NCBI RefSeq assembly: GCF_009176305.1
Contig: NZ_BLAJ01000002.1
Coordinates: forward strand, 248,001 to 312,000
DNA from: Martinezella dioscoreae
Lineage (GTDB): Bacteria > Pseudomonadota > Alphaproteobacteria > Rhizobiales > Rhizobiaceae
Length of the DNA: 64,000 nt
Direction: 5' to 3'
Shown here in pieces: positions 26,052 through 33,880 of this stretch. The notes beneath the pieces are model-generated. The model had not been told where the DNA came from, ran no database searches, and saw only the letters and a list, made by a program, of their open reading frames with translations. The stretch's first letter is position 1; every line of letters begins with the position of its first letter. A program made the translations under genes and the position numbers.

Positions 26052-26914
26052 CGGTCCTTCAACGCGGCCCTGGCCGTGCCTCCGAGAATGGTGACCGCGA
26101 CAAGCGCGATGATGAAGGGTGCTGCTGCGCGATAGGGCGATATCCAGGCGACAGGCGTCAGCACGGCCTCGGCAATACCGATCAGAATGCCGGCGACGGC
26201 CGTTTGCCACAGCGACTGCAACTGACCGAGGATCGCTGCGGCGATCGCCGGGATCACCAGCAAGGTCAGGAAGGTGCCCTGTAGCCGGACGAGATCGGCA
26301 AGCAGCAGGCCGGCAAGACCGGCGAAGATGCCAGTCATGATCCAGGCGGCGGTTTCCGTGTAAAGGATGCGCACGCCAAGCATGGCGCTGAGATCGCGAT
26401 CATTGGCAAGCGCCCTCATATCGAGACCAAGGCGCGTGCGAGTCAGAAGCAGAGTGATGGCAATGACCATGACGACGGCAAGAATGATGGCGATGATACG
26501 CGTAAAGGTCAGGCGCACGGCGAAAAGAGAGATGAACATCTGGTCGGTCGGGAATTGCAGGCGGCGCGGCAGCTCGCCCCAGATGACACCCATGATCGCG
26601 ATCAGGATCAGCGCCGGTGCCAGGGTCCCGACGGCGCGCACGACGATATCGCGATGCGACAGCATGGGCGCGAGGACCCGACCATAAAGAAAACTGATCG
26701 TCGTCGAGACGGCAACGGCGGCGAGGATGGCGACGGGGAGCGGCATCTTCCACTCCAACAGTTGCCAGGCGCAATGCGCACCGATCGCGCCGAAGGCACC
26801 GAATGCGAAGTTGAGAACGCCAGTCGCCCGAAACAGGACGACCAGGCCGACGCCGGACAGCGCGTAAACGGCGCCGATCCCAAGCCCGGATATGATGAAA
26901 GGCAGGATGTTCAT
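26048..26914 (-). CDS. Branched-chain-type ABC transporter permease (LivH-like)
   Basis: This 288-residue permease begins MNILPFIISGLGIGAVYALSGVGLVVLFRATGVLNFAFGAFGAIGA, the characteristic LivH N terminus. It has about eight hydrophobic segments and the cytoplasmic loop GLDMRALANDRDLSAMLGVRILYTETAAW near residues 170-198. It lies 65 bp downstream of the solute-binding protein gene, separated by a strong hairpin that probably lowers permease expression relative to the binding protein. Confidence 0.9.
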   Translation of the reverse strand: MNILPFIISGLGIGAVYALSGVGLVVLFRATGVLNFAFGAFGAIGAHCAWQLLEWKMPLPVAILAAVAVSTTISFLYGRVLAPMLSHRDIVVRAVGTLAPALILIAIMGVIWGELPRRLQFPTDQMFISLFAVRLTFTRIIAIILAVVMVIAITLLLTRTRLGLDMRALANDRDLSAMLGVRILYTETAAWIMTGIFAGLAGLLLADLVRLQGTFLTLLVIPAIAAAILGQLQSLWQTAVAGILIGIAEAVLTPVAWISPYRAAAPFIIALVAVTILGGTARAALKDR

Positions 26915-26936
26915 AAATCGATCCTTTCGGGTCGTT

Positions 26937-26963
26937 CGGTTCCGCGGATTTGCCGCGGAACCG
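26937..26963. other. Hairpin between solute-binding protein and permease genes
   Basis: CGGTTCCGCGG (26937-26947) and CCGCGGAACCG (26953-26963) form a perfect 11-bp stem with a 5-base loop. No T-run follows on the minus strand, so it is better read as an mRNA-stabilising or partially terminating element than as a full terminator. Such hairpins commonly raise binding-protein expression above that of permeases. Confidence 0.65.
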
Positions 26964-26979
26964 AGACAAGCGTCTGGGC

Positions 26980-28233
26980 TCAGTTGATACCGGCGGACTT
27001 TTCAAAAGCACGCACGTCCTTCAGCTCCGGATCGGGCGATGGGGCGCAATCGGAAACGACTTTCCACTTTCCACCCTCGGCGACCGCCATGCGTGTCGTC
27101 GAATTGGCATTGTGGCGCGGCTGGCCATCGCCGAAATACCAGGGAGCGCAGAAGATATCGCTCCTGAAGTCCTTGATCTCGCGCACGGCGGCAGAAGCCG
27201 TCTCGCGGTCGATCTTGGCAGGGTCAAGCGTCATCAGTGCCTTTTCGGCGATGCGAGCTGCGAGGTAGCCAGCCTGAGCAAAGGTATCGCGCGGATCGGA
27301 CTTCTGGCCGTACTGATCCATGACGGCGAGCCAGTTCTGATTATCCGGCGTCTGCGCGTTCAGATCGTTGAATTCCATGTTGACATAGAACTTGTCGTCC
27401 CAACCCGAACCAATGGTAGCTGGAACCGAGAGATCATAGGCCGAGGCCGCGCTGAGGAAGGTGATCGTCTGGTTGAGCCCCTGTTCTTCGGCAGCCGTCA
27501 GCAGTGGCACGGCCACGCCCTTCGACAGGCCAAGCACGATGACATCCGGCTTGCTTGCGGCCGCCTGCAGGATGATCGATGTGGCGTCTGCAGAGCCCGG
27601 ATCCATAAGGATCGCCTGGGCCGCAAAGCCTTTTTCCTTGGCAAGCAGCATCACGCCGTCACAGGACCAGGTGCCGACATTCGGGATGTTCGGGCCGATA
27701 CAGACGACGGACTTCGCATTCAGCTTGTCGAGCGCGTAGCCCATGGCGCCGAGCATCGAGACGCGCGGCCCGGCATTGGTCGGCGCATAATTCTCAGCAA
27801 AATAGCATTCGCGCGGCACGCCGACGCCGGCGACGACAAGGATGCCGGACTTCTTGTAGAAATCGGCATTGGCGCCGCACTCGACATAACTGGAATTGCC
27901 GACCATCAGCACGGCCTTCTCGTCGTTGACGAGCTTGGCGGCGAGCTGCGCGGCGATTTCCGGATTCCACTGATCGTCCTCGACCAGATATTTGACCGGC
28001 CGCCCCTTGATGCCGCCATTGGCATTCAGGCAATCAAAATAGGCCTTTGCCGCCTTGGTGGAGTTGGAAAAGTCATCCGGCCCGGTCTTGCCGGTAATGG
28101 CACCGATGATGATCGGCTCGCCGGTTGCCGGCTTGCCAGTGTTGTCGCCGCAGGATGCGGCCGCATGCACGCTGAATGCCGATGCGAGCGTCAGAAAAAG
28201 GCCGATTGCCAGCCCTCTTAGATTGATAGGCAT
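26980..28233 (-). CDS. Branched-chain-type ABC transporter substrate-binding protein
   Basis: This 417-residue periplasmic protein has a signal peptide (MPINLRGLAIGLFLTLASAFSVHAA, cleavage probably after about residue 25). A type I periplasmic-binding fold follows, starting at IIIGAITGKTGPDDFSNSTKAAKAYFDCLN. The start at 28233 has GGAGGAGA upstream. An upstream in-frame extension lacks a signal peptide and was rejected. Cysteines in the mature chain (SCGDN, FDCLN, ECGAN, ECYFAEN, VCIG, SCDG, FCAPW) are more numerous than usual and may form disulfides. It delivers the ligand to the LivHMGF-like complex. Leucine-binding proteins are normally about 370 residues, so this larger variant probably has a different ligand. 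Confidence 0.88.
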   Translation of the reverse strand: MPINLRGLAIGLFLTLASAFSVHAAASCGDNTGKPATGEPIIIGAITGKTGPDDFSNSTKAAKAYFDCLNANGGIKGRPVKYLVEDDQWNPEIAAQLAAKLVNDEKAVLMVGNSSYVECGANADFYKKSGILVVAGVGVPRECYFAENYAPTNAGPRVSMLGAMGYALDKLNAKSVVCIGPNIPNVGTWSCDGVMLLAKEKGFAAQAILMDPGSADATSIILQAAASKPDVIVLGLSKGVAVPLLTAAEEQGLNQTITFLSAASAYDLSVPATIGSGWDDKFYVNMEFNDLNAQTPDNQNWLAVMDQYGQKSDPRDTFAQAGYLAARIAEKALMTLDPAKIDRETASAAVREIKDFRSDIFCAPWYFGDGQPRHNANSTTRMAVAEGGKWKVVSDCAPSPDPELKDVRAFEKSAGIN

Positions 28234-28292
28234 TGTCTCCTCCAGTTTGTTGTCCCGCTCCCCACGGGCTCTTTTCTTCCCCGACGTCCGGC

Positions 28293-29888
28293 TCAGCCGG
28301 AAATCGCCTTTCCAGTCATGAAAGCCGCAGCCTTGGCCGCGATCATCATCGTCGGTGCATTGGTGTTGCCGGATACCAGTGTCGGCATGATGGAGGCGTC
28401 GCAAACGCGCAGACCCTCGATCCCACGGACCTTCAGATCCGGCCCAACGACGGCCATGCGATCGTCCGCCCGGCCCATACGGGCCGTTCCCGCCGGATGG
28501 AACACGGTCTTGCAGGACTGGCGAATGTAATCGCGGAGCGCTTCGGGATCTTTCTCGACGCCCGGCTTCGGCAGCACGCGGCGCTTGACCAGCCTGGCAA
28601 GCGCCGGCGCGTCGAGGATGCGGATCGCCGTTTCCACACCGCGCACCAGGGTTTCAAGGTCGGCCGGATCGGAAAGCAGGTTGGCATTGAAATCCGTCTG
28701 CTCGGTCGGATCGGCGCTCTTCAATCGTATCCAGCCGCGCGAGCGCGGCCGCAGATAGCATGGGCCGATACTCAAGCCGTGGCCTGGTTCCGGTTCACGA
28801 TCGACGAAACCGATCAGAACAGGCAGGACGTGGAACTGCACATCCGGCTGGCCGGTGCCTGACGTATCGATGAAACCGCCGCATTCGACGACATTGGACG
28901 ACAGCAGGCCGCGATGCGAAGTCAGATAGCGCAGCATATGGCCGGCGGCCCGCAGCCCCTTGTCATGGCCGAGGATCGAGATCGGTTCACGCGTCTCGCC
29001 CTGCACCGGCACCTCGAGATGATCCTGATAATTGGCACCGACACCCGGCAGATCGGCAACGATCTTGATGCCCAGCGAAGAAAGATGCGCGCCGTCGCCG
29101 ACGCCGGACAGCTGGAGGATCTTCGGTGTTGCGATAGCACCTGCGGTCAGCGCGATCTCCCGGGACGCCCTGAAGACTGTGCCATCGAGCAGCTCGACAC
29201 CGGCGGCCTTCTGCCCTTCGAACAGGATACGGCCGACCTTGCGCTCCGTCAGCACGGTCAGGTTCGGCCGCTTCTCCGCCTCGCGCAAAAAGGCCTGGGC
29301 CGAGCTCCAGCGACGACCGCCATAGGTGGTGCTCTGATAGAAGCCGACACCGGCCTGATCCGCACCGTTGAAATCATCATTATGCGGAATGCCGATTTCG
29401 GTCGCCGCCTTGATGAAAGCCTCGCTCAATGGATGGCGATGGCGCGGGTCCGAGACACGCAGACCGCCCTTTTTCCCATGGTACTGGCCGTTCAGCCGCT
29501 CATTGTTTTCCAGAGAACGGAAGGCCGGCAGCACATCCTCGTAGGACCAGCCCTGGCAGCCCATCTGCGACCAGGTATCGTAGTCGTTGCGATGACCGCG
29601 AATATAGATCATCGCATTCACGGAGCTGCCGCCGCCGAGCACATTACCCTGTGGCACGATGCTCGGACGCCCATTCAGGCCCTTGTCAGGGTTCGAGGCA
29701 TAGGGATGGATGTCAATGCCCTTGCCCAGCACCTTGAAGAAGGTCGCAGGAATGTGGATCCATGGGTCGGAATCCCGGCGGCCGGACTCGATCAGCAGCA
29801 CCTTATGCGCCGGATTTTCTGAAAGCCGATTTGCCAGCACGCAACCCGAAGAACCGCCACCGACAATGATATAGTCGTAAGTCGTCAT
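28293..29888 (-). CDS. GMC-family FAD-dependent oxidoreductase
   Basis: The 531-residue flavoprotein has an N-terminal dinucleotide-binding motif VGGGSSGCVLANRLSE. GMC signature 1 is in GNVLGGGSSVNAMIYIRGH near residue 88 and signature 2 in GAIATPKILQLSGVG near 258. The C-terminal catalytic His is in VFHPAGTARMG, and the Asn is in NTNAPTMMIAAKAA. It resembles choline dehydrogenase and alcohol dehydrogenase AlkJ-like enzymes, which oxidise primary alcohols to aldehydes without NAD. It begins 3 bp after the aldehyde dehydrogenase gene. Alcohol to aldehyde to acid by these two enzymes is the natural reading, for example an aryl ethanol to an arylacetate; substrate inferred. Confidence 0.88.
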   Translation of the reverse strand: MTTYDYIIVGGGSSGCVLANRLSENPAHKVLLIESGRRDSDPWIHIPATFFKVLGKGIDIHPYASNPDKGLNGRPSIVPQGNVLGGGSSVNAMIYIRGHRNDYDTWSQMGCQGWSYEDVLPAFRSLENNERLNGQYHGKKGGLRVSDPRHRHPLSEAFIKAATEIGIPHNDDFNGADQAGVGFYQSTTYGGRRWSSAQAFLREAEKRPNLTVLTERKVGRILFEGQKAAGVELLDGTVFRASREIALTAGAIATPKILQLSGVGDGAHLSSLGIKIVADLPGVGANYQDHLEVPVQGETREPISILGHDKGLRAAGHMLRYLTSHRGLLSSNVVECGGFIDTSGTGQPDVQFHVLPVLIGFVDREPEPGHGLSIGPCYLRPRSRGWIRLKSADPTEQTDFNANLLSDPADLETLVRGVETAIRILDAPALARLVKRRVLPKPGVEKDPEALRDYIRQSCKTVFHPAGTARMGRADDRMAVVGPDLKVRGIEGLRVCDASIMPTLVSGNTNAPTMMIAAKAAAFMTGKAISG

Positions 29889-29891
29889 GGC

Positions 29892-31298
29892 TCAGCTCAA
29901 TACGGTCTGGATCGTGGTGAATTCCTTCAGCCCTTCCGCGCCGAATTCGACGCCGATGCCGGACTGCTTGACGCCGCCGAAAGGTGCGTTCGGCTGGATC
30001 GTGCCATGCTTGTTGATCCAGACCGAGCCGCATTCGAGCTGCATCGCGTAGCGCTTCGCCTTCTCGACATCGGAGGACCAGACGGAGCCGCCAAGCCCAG
30101 CAGGATTCTGGTTGGCGCGAGCAACCACTTCGTCGATGTCGCTGTAGCGGATGATCGGCAGGGCCGGACCGAACTGCTCCTCATCGACCAGGCGCACGCC
30201 ATGATCTACATCTGCGACGAGCGTGATCGGATAGAAATAGCCCGGGCGATCCATCGGTGCGCCGCCGGTCAGGATGCGCCCGCCATTGGCGCGCGCATCC
30301 TCGACCAGTTCGCGCACCTTGTTGAACTGCATCTCGTTCTGCACGGGGCCGAGAATGCTTGCCTCGTCCAGCCCGTCGCCGACGGCGATCTTGGAAGCAT
30401 AGTCCGCAAGACCACGGCACACTTCCTCATAGATGCTGTCATGCACGTAGAGACGCTTCAGCGCCGCGCAGGTCTGGCCATTGTTGATGAAGGCGCCCCA
30501 GAAGAGGCCCTCGATAACGGCCTTCGGATCGGCATCAGGTAAAACGACGCCGGCATCGTTGCCGCCAAGTTCCAGCGTGAGGCGTTTGAGGGTCGCAACC
30601 GCAGATGCCATGACCTTCTTGCCCGTTTCCGTCGAGCCGGTGAAGGTCATCTTGGCGATGCCGGGATGGGCGGAAAGGGCGGCACCAATCCTGTTTTCGC
30701 CGGTGACGACGTTGACGACGCCGGGTGGGAGAACCTCGTTCATGATTTCGACGAGACGGATGGTCGACAGCGGCGTCAAGGGCGACGGCTTGATGACGAC
30801 GGTATTGCCAGCACGAATAGCCGGAACGATATGCCAGCACGCGATCATCACGGGCCAGTTCCAGGGCGTGATCGAACCGACGACCCCGATCGGCTTGCGA
30901 TGCAGCTCGACGCGGCCTTCATTATCGTCCTGCAGGATCTCGATTGGCAGATCCAGCTCGGCGGTATGGCGCGTCCATGCCAGCGCGCCACCGATCTCGA
31001 AGCGAGAGCCGAGACCGTTGAGCGGCTTGCCCTGTTCGCGCGTGAGCAGCTGGGCCAGCTCCTCGGCGTGCTCGCTGATCTTTTCCGCAACGGCATGGCA
31101 GGCCGCCGCACGTTCCCCGCTCGATACCTGCGACCAGCCCTTGAAGGCTTGCGCGGCCGCGGCAACGGCGCGATCGAGATCCGCTTCGCCGGCAAGCGGC
31201 ATAAAGCCAACCACGTCGCCATTCGACGGGTTTTTAACCGGTGCATGATGGGACGTGGCAACAGGCTCGCCACCGATAAGCAGGGTATACTGCTTCAC
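29892..31298 (-). CDS. NAD(P)-dependent aldehyde dehydrogenase
   Basis: This 468-residue aldehyde dehydrogenase has the catalytic Cys277 in NNGQTCAALKR, the general base Glu in LELGGNDAG and the cofactor-site segment PWNWPVMIACWHIVPA. It starts with GTG at 31298, because CGGGAGGA lies eight bases upstream and no ATG is in frame. That ribosome site forms the 3' arm of a perfect 8-bp hairpin (31306-31328). Its partners are a FeaR-like regulator upstream and the GMC oxidoreductase downstream. FeaR of E. coli controls phenylacetaldehyde dehydrogenase, making an arylacetaldehyde a reasonable substrate, although FeaB itself is a different aldehyde dehydrogenase subgroup. Confidence 0.86.
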   Translation of the reverse strand: MKQYTLLIGGEPVATSHHAPVKNPSNGDVVGFMPLAGEADLDRAVAAAAQAFKGWSQVSSGERAAACHAVAEKISEHAEELAQLLTREQGKPLNGLGSRFEIGGALAWTRHTAELDLPIEILQDDNEGRVELHRKPIGVVGSITPWNWPVMIACWHIVPAIRAGNTVVIKPSPLTPLSTIRLVEIMNEVLPPGVVNVVTGENRIGAALSAHPGIAKMTFTGSTETGKKVMASAVATLKRLTLELGGNDAGVVLPDADPKAVIEGLFWGAFINNGQTCAALKRLYVHDSIYEEVCRGLADYASKIAVGDGLDEASILGPVQNEMQFNKVRELVEDARANGGRILTGGAPMDRPGYFYPITLVADVDHGVRLVDEEQFGPALPIIRYSDIDEVVARANQNPAGLGGSVWSSDVEKAKRYAMQLECGSVWINKHGTIQPNAPFGGVKQSGIGVEFGAEGLKEFTTIQTVLS

Positions 31299-31410
31299 GA
31301 CATTTTCCTCCCGTGACTTTCGGGAGGACTATGGCCTTTGCCCCAAAACCCGTCTTGGGGAGAAACGCGCCTCGTCTTGGACTGAAGCGCAGTCTCGCGC
31401 TTCAGTCCAA
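31299..31410 (-). promoter_or_regulatory. Structured leader with three inverted repeats, one masking the ribosome site
   Basis: Three inverted repeats lie between feaR and the aldehyde dehydrogenase. TTGGACTGAAGCGC (31377-31390) pairs with GCGCTTCAGTCCAA (31397-31410), a perfect 14-bp stem covering the feaR stop. CCCCAA (31341-31346) pairs with TTGGGG (31355-31360). TCCTCCCG (31306-31313) pairs with CGGGAGGA (31321-31328), and the complement of the first arm is the ribosome binding site of the GTG start at 31298. No T-run follows any stem. The layout suggests translational control of the aldehyde dehydrogenase or attenuation after feaR. Confidence 0.6.
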
Positions 31411-32388
31411 TCTATGCGCCGGCTCGGCGGCGCGCAGCAGCTCGCTCGGCGCGCAATCGAACAGCTCCTTGAAGCTGCGATTGAAATAGGAAATGTCATT
31501 GAACCCGGCCGAATAGGCGACTTCGGCTATCGTCGTCGGATTGCGCTGCTCCTTGAGCTGCTCGATCTTTTCCCGCGCAAAGCGCAGCCGCTTGTCCCGA
31601 ATGACCGTCGTGCAGGTCATGCCCATGCCCTGAAAATCCTGCTGCAGAGTACGGATCGAAATGCCGAGCCGTGTCGCCAGCCATTTGGCGCTGAGGTCGC
31701 TATCGGTCAGATGCTTGTCGATGAGGATATCGACCATCTGCATGCGCTTGCTGGCACTTTCGTGCAGGGAATTCAGGCTTGCCGTCTGGGCGCCTGTGGA
31801 GAGGAATGCCTGGCGGGTCGTGTCGAACATCAGCTGGCGAAGATAGGGCGAAGCTGCTTCATTATCCGGCGTGGTCATCATCTTGGCGATCAATGCACGC
31901 AGCATCATTGCCATCGGATCGCTCGCCTCGAGCTTGCGCGCAATATCAAAATCGATCTTGCTCTCGGAATACATCAGCTGCCGGGGCAGATGCAGCGACA
32001 GGTGATTGGAAAAGTGCCCGCGGAAATAGAAAGTTGTCGGTCGCGTGGAGTCGACAAGAATGCATTCGCCGACATCGAGGATGTTCTGCTGGCCGGAATG
32101 CTCGACGCCGCAGACGCCTTCCAGCTGCAGGATCAGGAACAGGTGCTCATTGGCGTCGCGGCGAATGTCATCCCAATCGCGATGAACATAGTCGAGATCA
32201 TTGGAAACATGGGCGAATTCCATGCCGCAGACGTCGATGCGGCTGGCCATGCCTATGACGCTATCACCGCGCTGCACCGTGTGCGGATTGAAGTTGCCGC
32301 AAATGCTCTGAAGATCGTCAACCCACTGGTCGTAGGGCGTCGGCGACCAGGTCCGGTCGACCAGGCTGCGATTTTGTAGCAGGTCCAA
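31402..32388 (-). CDS. feaR: FeaR-like AraC-family regulator
   Basis: This 328-residue protein has an N-terminal AraC-binding-like domain whose segment QWVDDLQSICGNF (about residues 21-33) matches the start of E. coli FeaR. LVDSTRPTTFYFRGHFSNHLSLHLPRQL near 112 also resembles that protein. A C-terminal AraC double HTH follows (ATRLGISIRTLQQDFQGMG and IAEVAYSAGFNDISYFNRSFKELF). FeaR activates tyramine oxidase and phenylacetaldehyde dehydrogenase genes in response to aromatic amine metabolism. Here it is first in an operon with aldehyde dehydrogenase, GMC oxidoreductase and an ABC importer. A candidate HpaR site lies 66-83 bp upstream. I am fairly sure of the subfamily, not of the exact ligand. 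Confidence 0.8.
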   Translation of the reverse strand: MDLLQNRSLVDRTWSPTPYDQWVDDLQSICGNFNPHTVQRGDSVIGMASRIDVCGMEFAHVSNDLDYVHRDWDDIRRDANEHLFLILQLEGVCGVEHSGQQNILDVGECILVDSTRPTTFYFRGHFSNHLSLHLPRQLMYSESKIDFDIARKLEASDPMAMMLRALIAKMMTTPDNEAASPYLRQLMFDTTRQAFLSTGAQTASLNSLHESASKRMQMVDILIDKHLTDSDLSAKWLATRLGISIRTLQQDFQGMGMTCTTVIRDKRLRFAREKIEQLKEQRNPTTIAEVAYSAGFNDISYFNRSFKELFDCAPSELLRAAEPAHRLD

Positions 32389-32453
32389 CTCCGCCTCCCA
32401 ACAGTGTCAGCACCGCGGAAGACTGCTACAGATCTCCTGACGCGTCAATCAAA

Positions 32454-32471
32454 TACTTAACACATTAACAA
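32454..32471 (+). promoter_or_regulatory. Candidate HpaR operator, site B (feaR operon)
   Basis: TACTTAACACATTAACAA lies between hpaR (ending 32485) and feaR (starting 32388). It matches site A upstream of hpaF at sixteen of eighteen positions. The spacing to feaR (66 bp) suits a promoter-proximal repressor site. MarR proteins usually bind such pseudo-palindromes near the genes they repress. Confidence 0.65.
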
Positions 32472-32484
32472 AATCGAAGGGGCC

Positions 32485-33015
32485 TCATTCCTCGCCGGCC
32501 GGGCCGTTCTCCAATTTCAGCGAGGCAAGCTCCTCCAGCATATCGAGCAGCTTCTCCACCCGCTCTTCGCCGAAACGGGCATCGATATCGGCATAGACTT
32601 TCTGGCTTTCCGGCATGACGTCCTCGACGATCGCCTGCCCTGCCGGGGTGATCTGCAGCAATACTCTGCGTCCGTCGGCATCATCCTTGTGCTTGGTGAT
32701 GAAGCCGCGCTCCTCAAGCGAGCGGATCATGCGCGTGAGGCTTGGCGCTAGAATGGATGCCTTGTCGGCCAATTCGGTCGCGTCAAGCTGGCCGCCTTCA
32801 TAGAGAATGCGAATGACACGCCACTGCTGCTCGGTTACGTCATGCGCCGCCAGGATTGGCCGGAAATGGCTCATGACCGCTTCACGGGCACGCAGAAGTC
32901 CGATCGCCAGCGAGCGGCGGCGATCGCGCAGCGGCCGCTTAGCTTGTTTTGCTGCGGTTTCAGGTTCGGGGCGCGGCCTCACGCCACTGTCTGTTCTGTT
33001 TTGCATCTTTTGCAT
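32485..33015 (-). CDS. hpaR: HpaR-type MarR-family repressor
   Basis: The product of about 176 residues has a MarR winged helix. The block RRSLAIGLLRAREAVMSHFRPILAAHDVTEQQWRVIRILYEGGQLDATELADKASILAPSLTRMI is the HpaR hallmark: the AREA..HFRPILA..TEQQWR pattern is shared with homoprotocatechuate regulators. HpaR represses hpa genes until 4-hydroxyphenylacetate or homoprotocatechuate binds. An N-terminal Lys/Arg-rich tail of about 35 residues is longer than in E. coli HpaR. The start is uncertain: ATG 33015 is used, ATG 33006 and GTG 33039 are alternatives, and none has a good ribosome site. A TTAACA site overlaps the GTG option, which argues for a downstream start. Confidence 0.85.
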   Translation of the reverse strand: MQKMQNRTDSGVRPRPEPETAAKQAKRPLRDRRRSLAIGLLRAREAVMSHFRPILAAHDVTEQQWRVIRILYEGGQLDATELADKASILAPSLTRMIRSLEERGFITKHKDDADGRRVLLQITPAGQAIVEDVMPESQKVYADIDARFGEERVEKLLDMLEELASLKLENGPAGEE

Positions 33016-33039
33016 GTTCGCTTCGATTACGGCCCTCAC

Positions 33040-33057
33040 TGATTAACATGAGAATCA
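33040..33057 (+). promoter_or_regulatory. Candidate HpaR operator, site D (autoregulation)
   Basis: TGATTAACATGAGAATCA shares TTAACATG and the following GAA with site C (TTAACATGCGAA). Its ends TGATT and AATCA are perfect inverted arms. It sits 25 bp upstream of the chosen hpaR start. Autoregulation is typical of MarR genes. Confidence 0.5.
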
Positions 33058-33138
33058 TTCAAAGCAAGGCGATCGCATGATATCGATCAAAGCCGACGGC
33101 AAGGATCGTCGCCGCGCGGCGCGCTTTCTCGCAATGGA

Positions 33139-33846
33139 CTACGGCACCTGTACCAGGCGGCCGCTGCCTCTGATTTCGGAACGCCGCAGCACCGGATGTC
33201 CGTAGAGTTCGATATTGCCGCTTCCGCTGATCGAGATGTCTGCATCCGCCGCAGCGGCGACTTCCGCATCGCCGCTGCCATGAATTCTGATCTTCACGGA
33301 TTGAGCGGCCAGGTCCTTGAGACGTGCAGTGCCCGAACCCGATACATCCAGATCGACCGAGCGTGCGCTTCCCGTGGCCGTGACGCTGCCGCTTCCGGAG
33401 ATCCTCAGGCGCAGATCTGCCTGATCGAGCTGCGACAGAGCGAGATCGCCGCTGCCCCGCACCCTCCAATCAGTGACGAGCGGCCCCGACAGGCTGACAT
33501 CGAATTTGGAGTTGGACCAACCCGGATTGCAATCCATGCTCAGCCTCCCGCCCTCGAGCCGCACATGATCGAGAAGTGCGGGATCGCCGGTGATGACGGC
33601 CTCCGCCTTTCCGCCCGGCTGATAATGAACGGAGGCCGGGATATCGATCGTCAGGCTGCCACTGGAGCTGAAAGGCAGGATAACCTGCTGCCGGCCGGAA
33701 GCCGCAGATCCGCAGCTGGATTGCATGCCACCCCACCAATGCGCTGCGTTTGCCCAATCCGGCCCGGAAAGTCCGATGCCGAGCGCAAGAAAGACGAATG
33801 CACAAATCAGTCCGGTCGTCGCGACAGTCGCCAGCTTCCCGTTCAT
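33139..33846 (-). CDS. DUF2807/GIN-domain putative auto-transporter adhesin head protein
   Basis: This 235-residue protein has an N-terminal hydrophobic segment (GKLATVATTGLICAFVFLALGIGLSG) that is a signal anchor or signal peptide. A beta-helix of GIN type follows, with repeated SGSGxxxxxG turns (VRGSGDLAL, ISGSGSVTATGSA, VSGSGTARL, IHGSGDAEV, ISGSGNIELYG). The function of the domain is not established. It ends a padR-DUF1700-DUF2807 operon, a recurrent three-gene arrangement thought to sense envelope state. The ATG at 33846 has a strong GGAGGAAAAGGA upstream. Confidence 0.85.
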   Translation of the reverse strand: MNGKLATVATTGLICAFVFLALGIGLSGPDWANAAHWWGGMQSSCGSAASGRQQVILPFSSSGSLTIDIPASVHYQPGGKAEAVITGDPALLDHVRLEGGRLSMDCNPGWSNSKFDVSLSGPLVTDWRVRGSGDLALSQLDQADLRLRISGSGSVTATGSARSVDLDVSGSGTARLKDLAAQSVKIRIHGSGDAEVAAAADADISISGSGNIELYGHPVLRRSEIRGSGRLVQVP

Positions 33847-33880
33847 TGTCCTTTTCCTCCAACGATGTGCAGTCCGGCGC

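Noticed and set aside
25014..26210. N-terminally extended LivM-like permease of 398 residues
   Set aside because: The extra 53 residues are Arg-rich, overlap the LivH-like gene and are not permease-like; the ATG at 26051 shows normal ATGA coupling.
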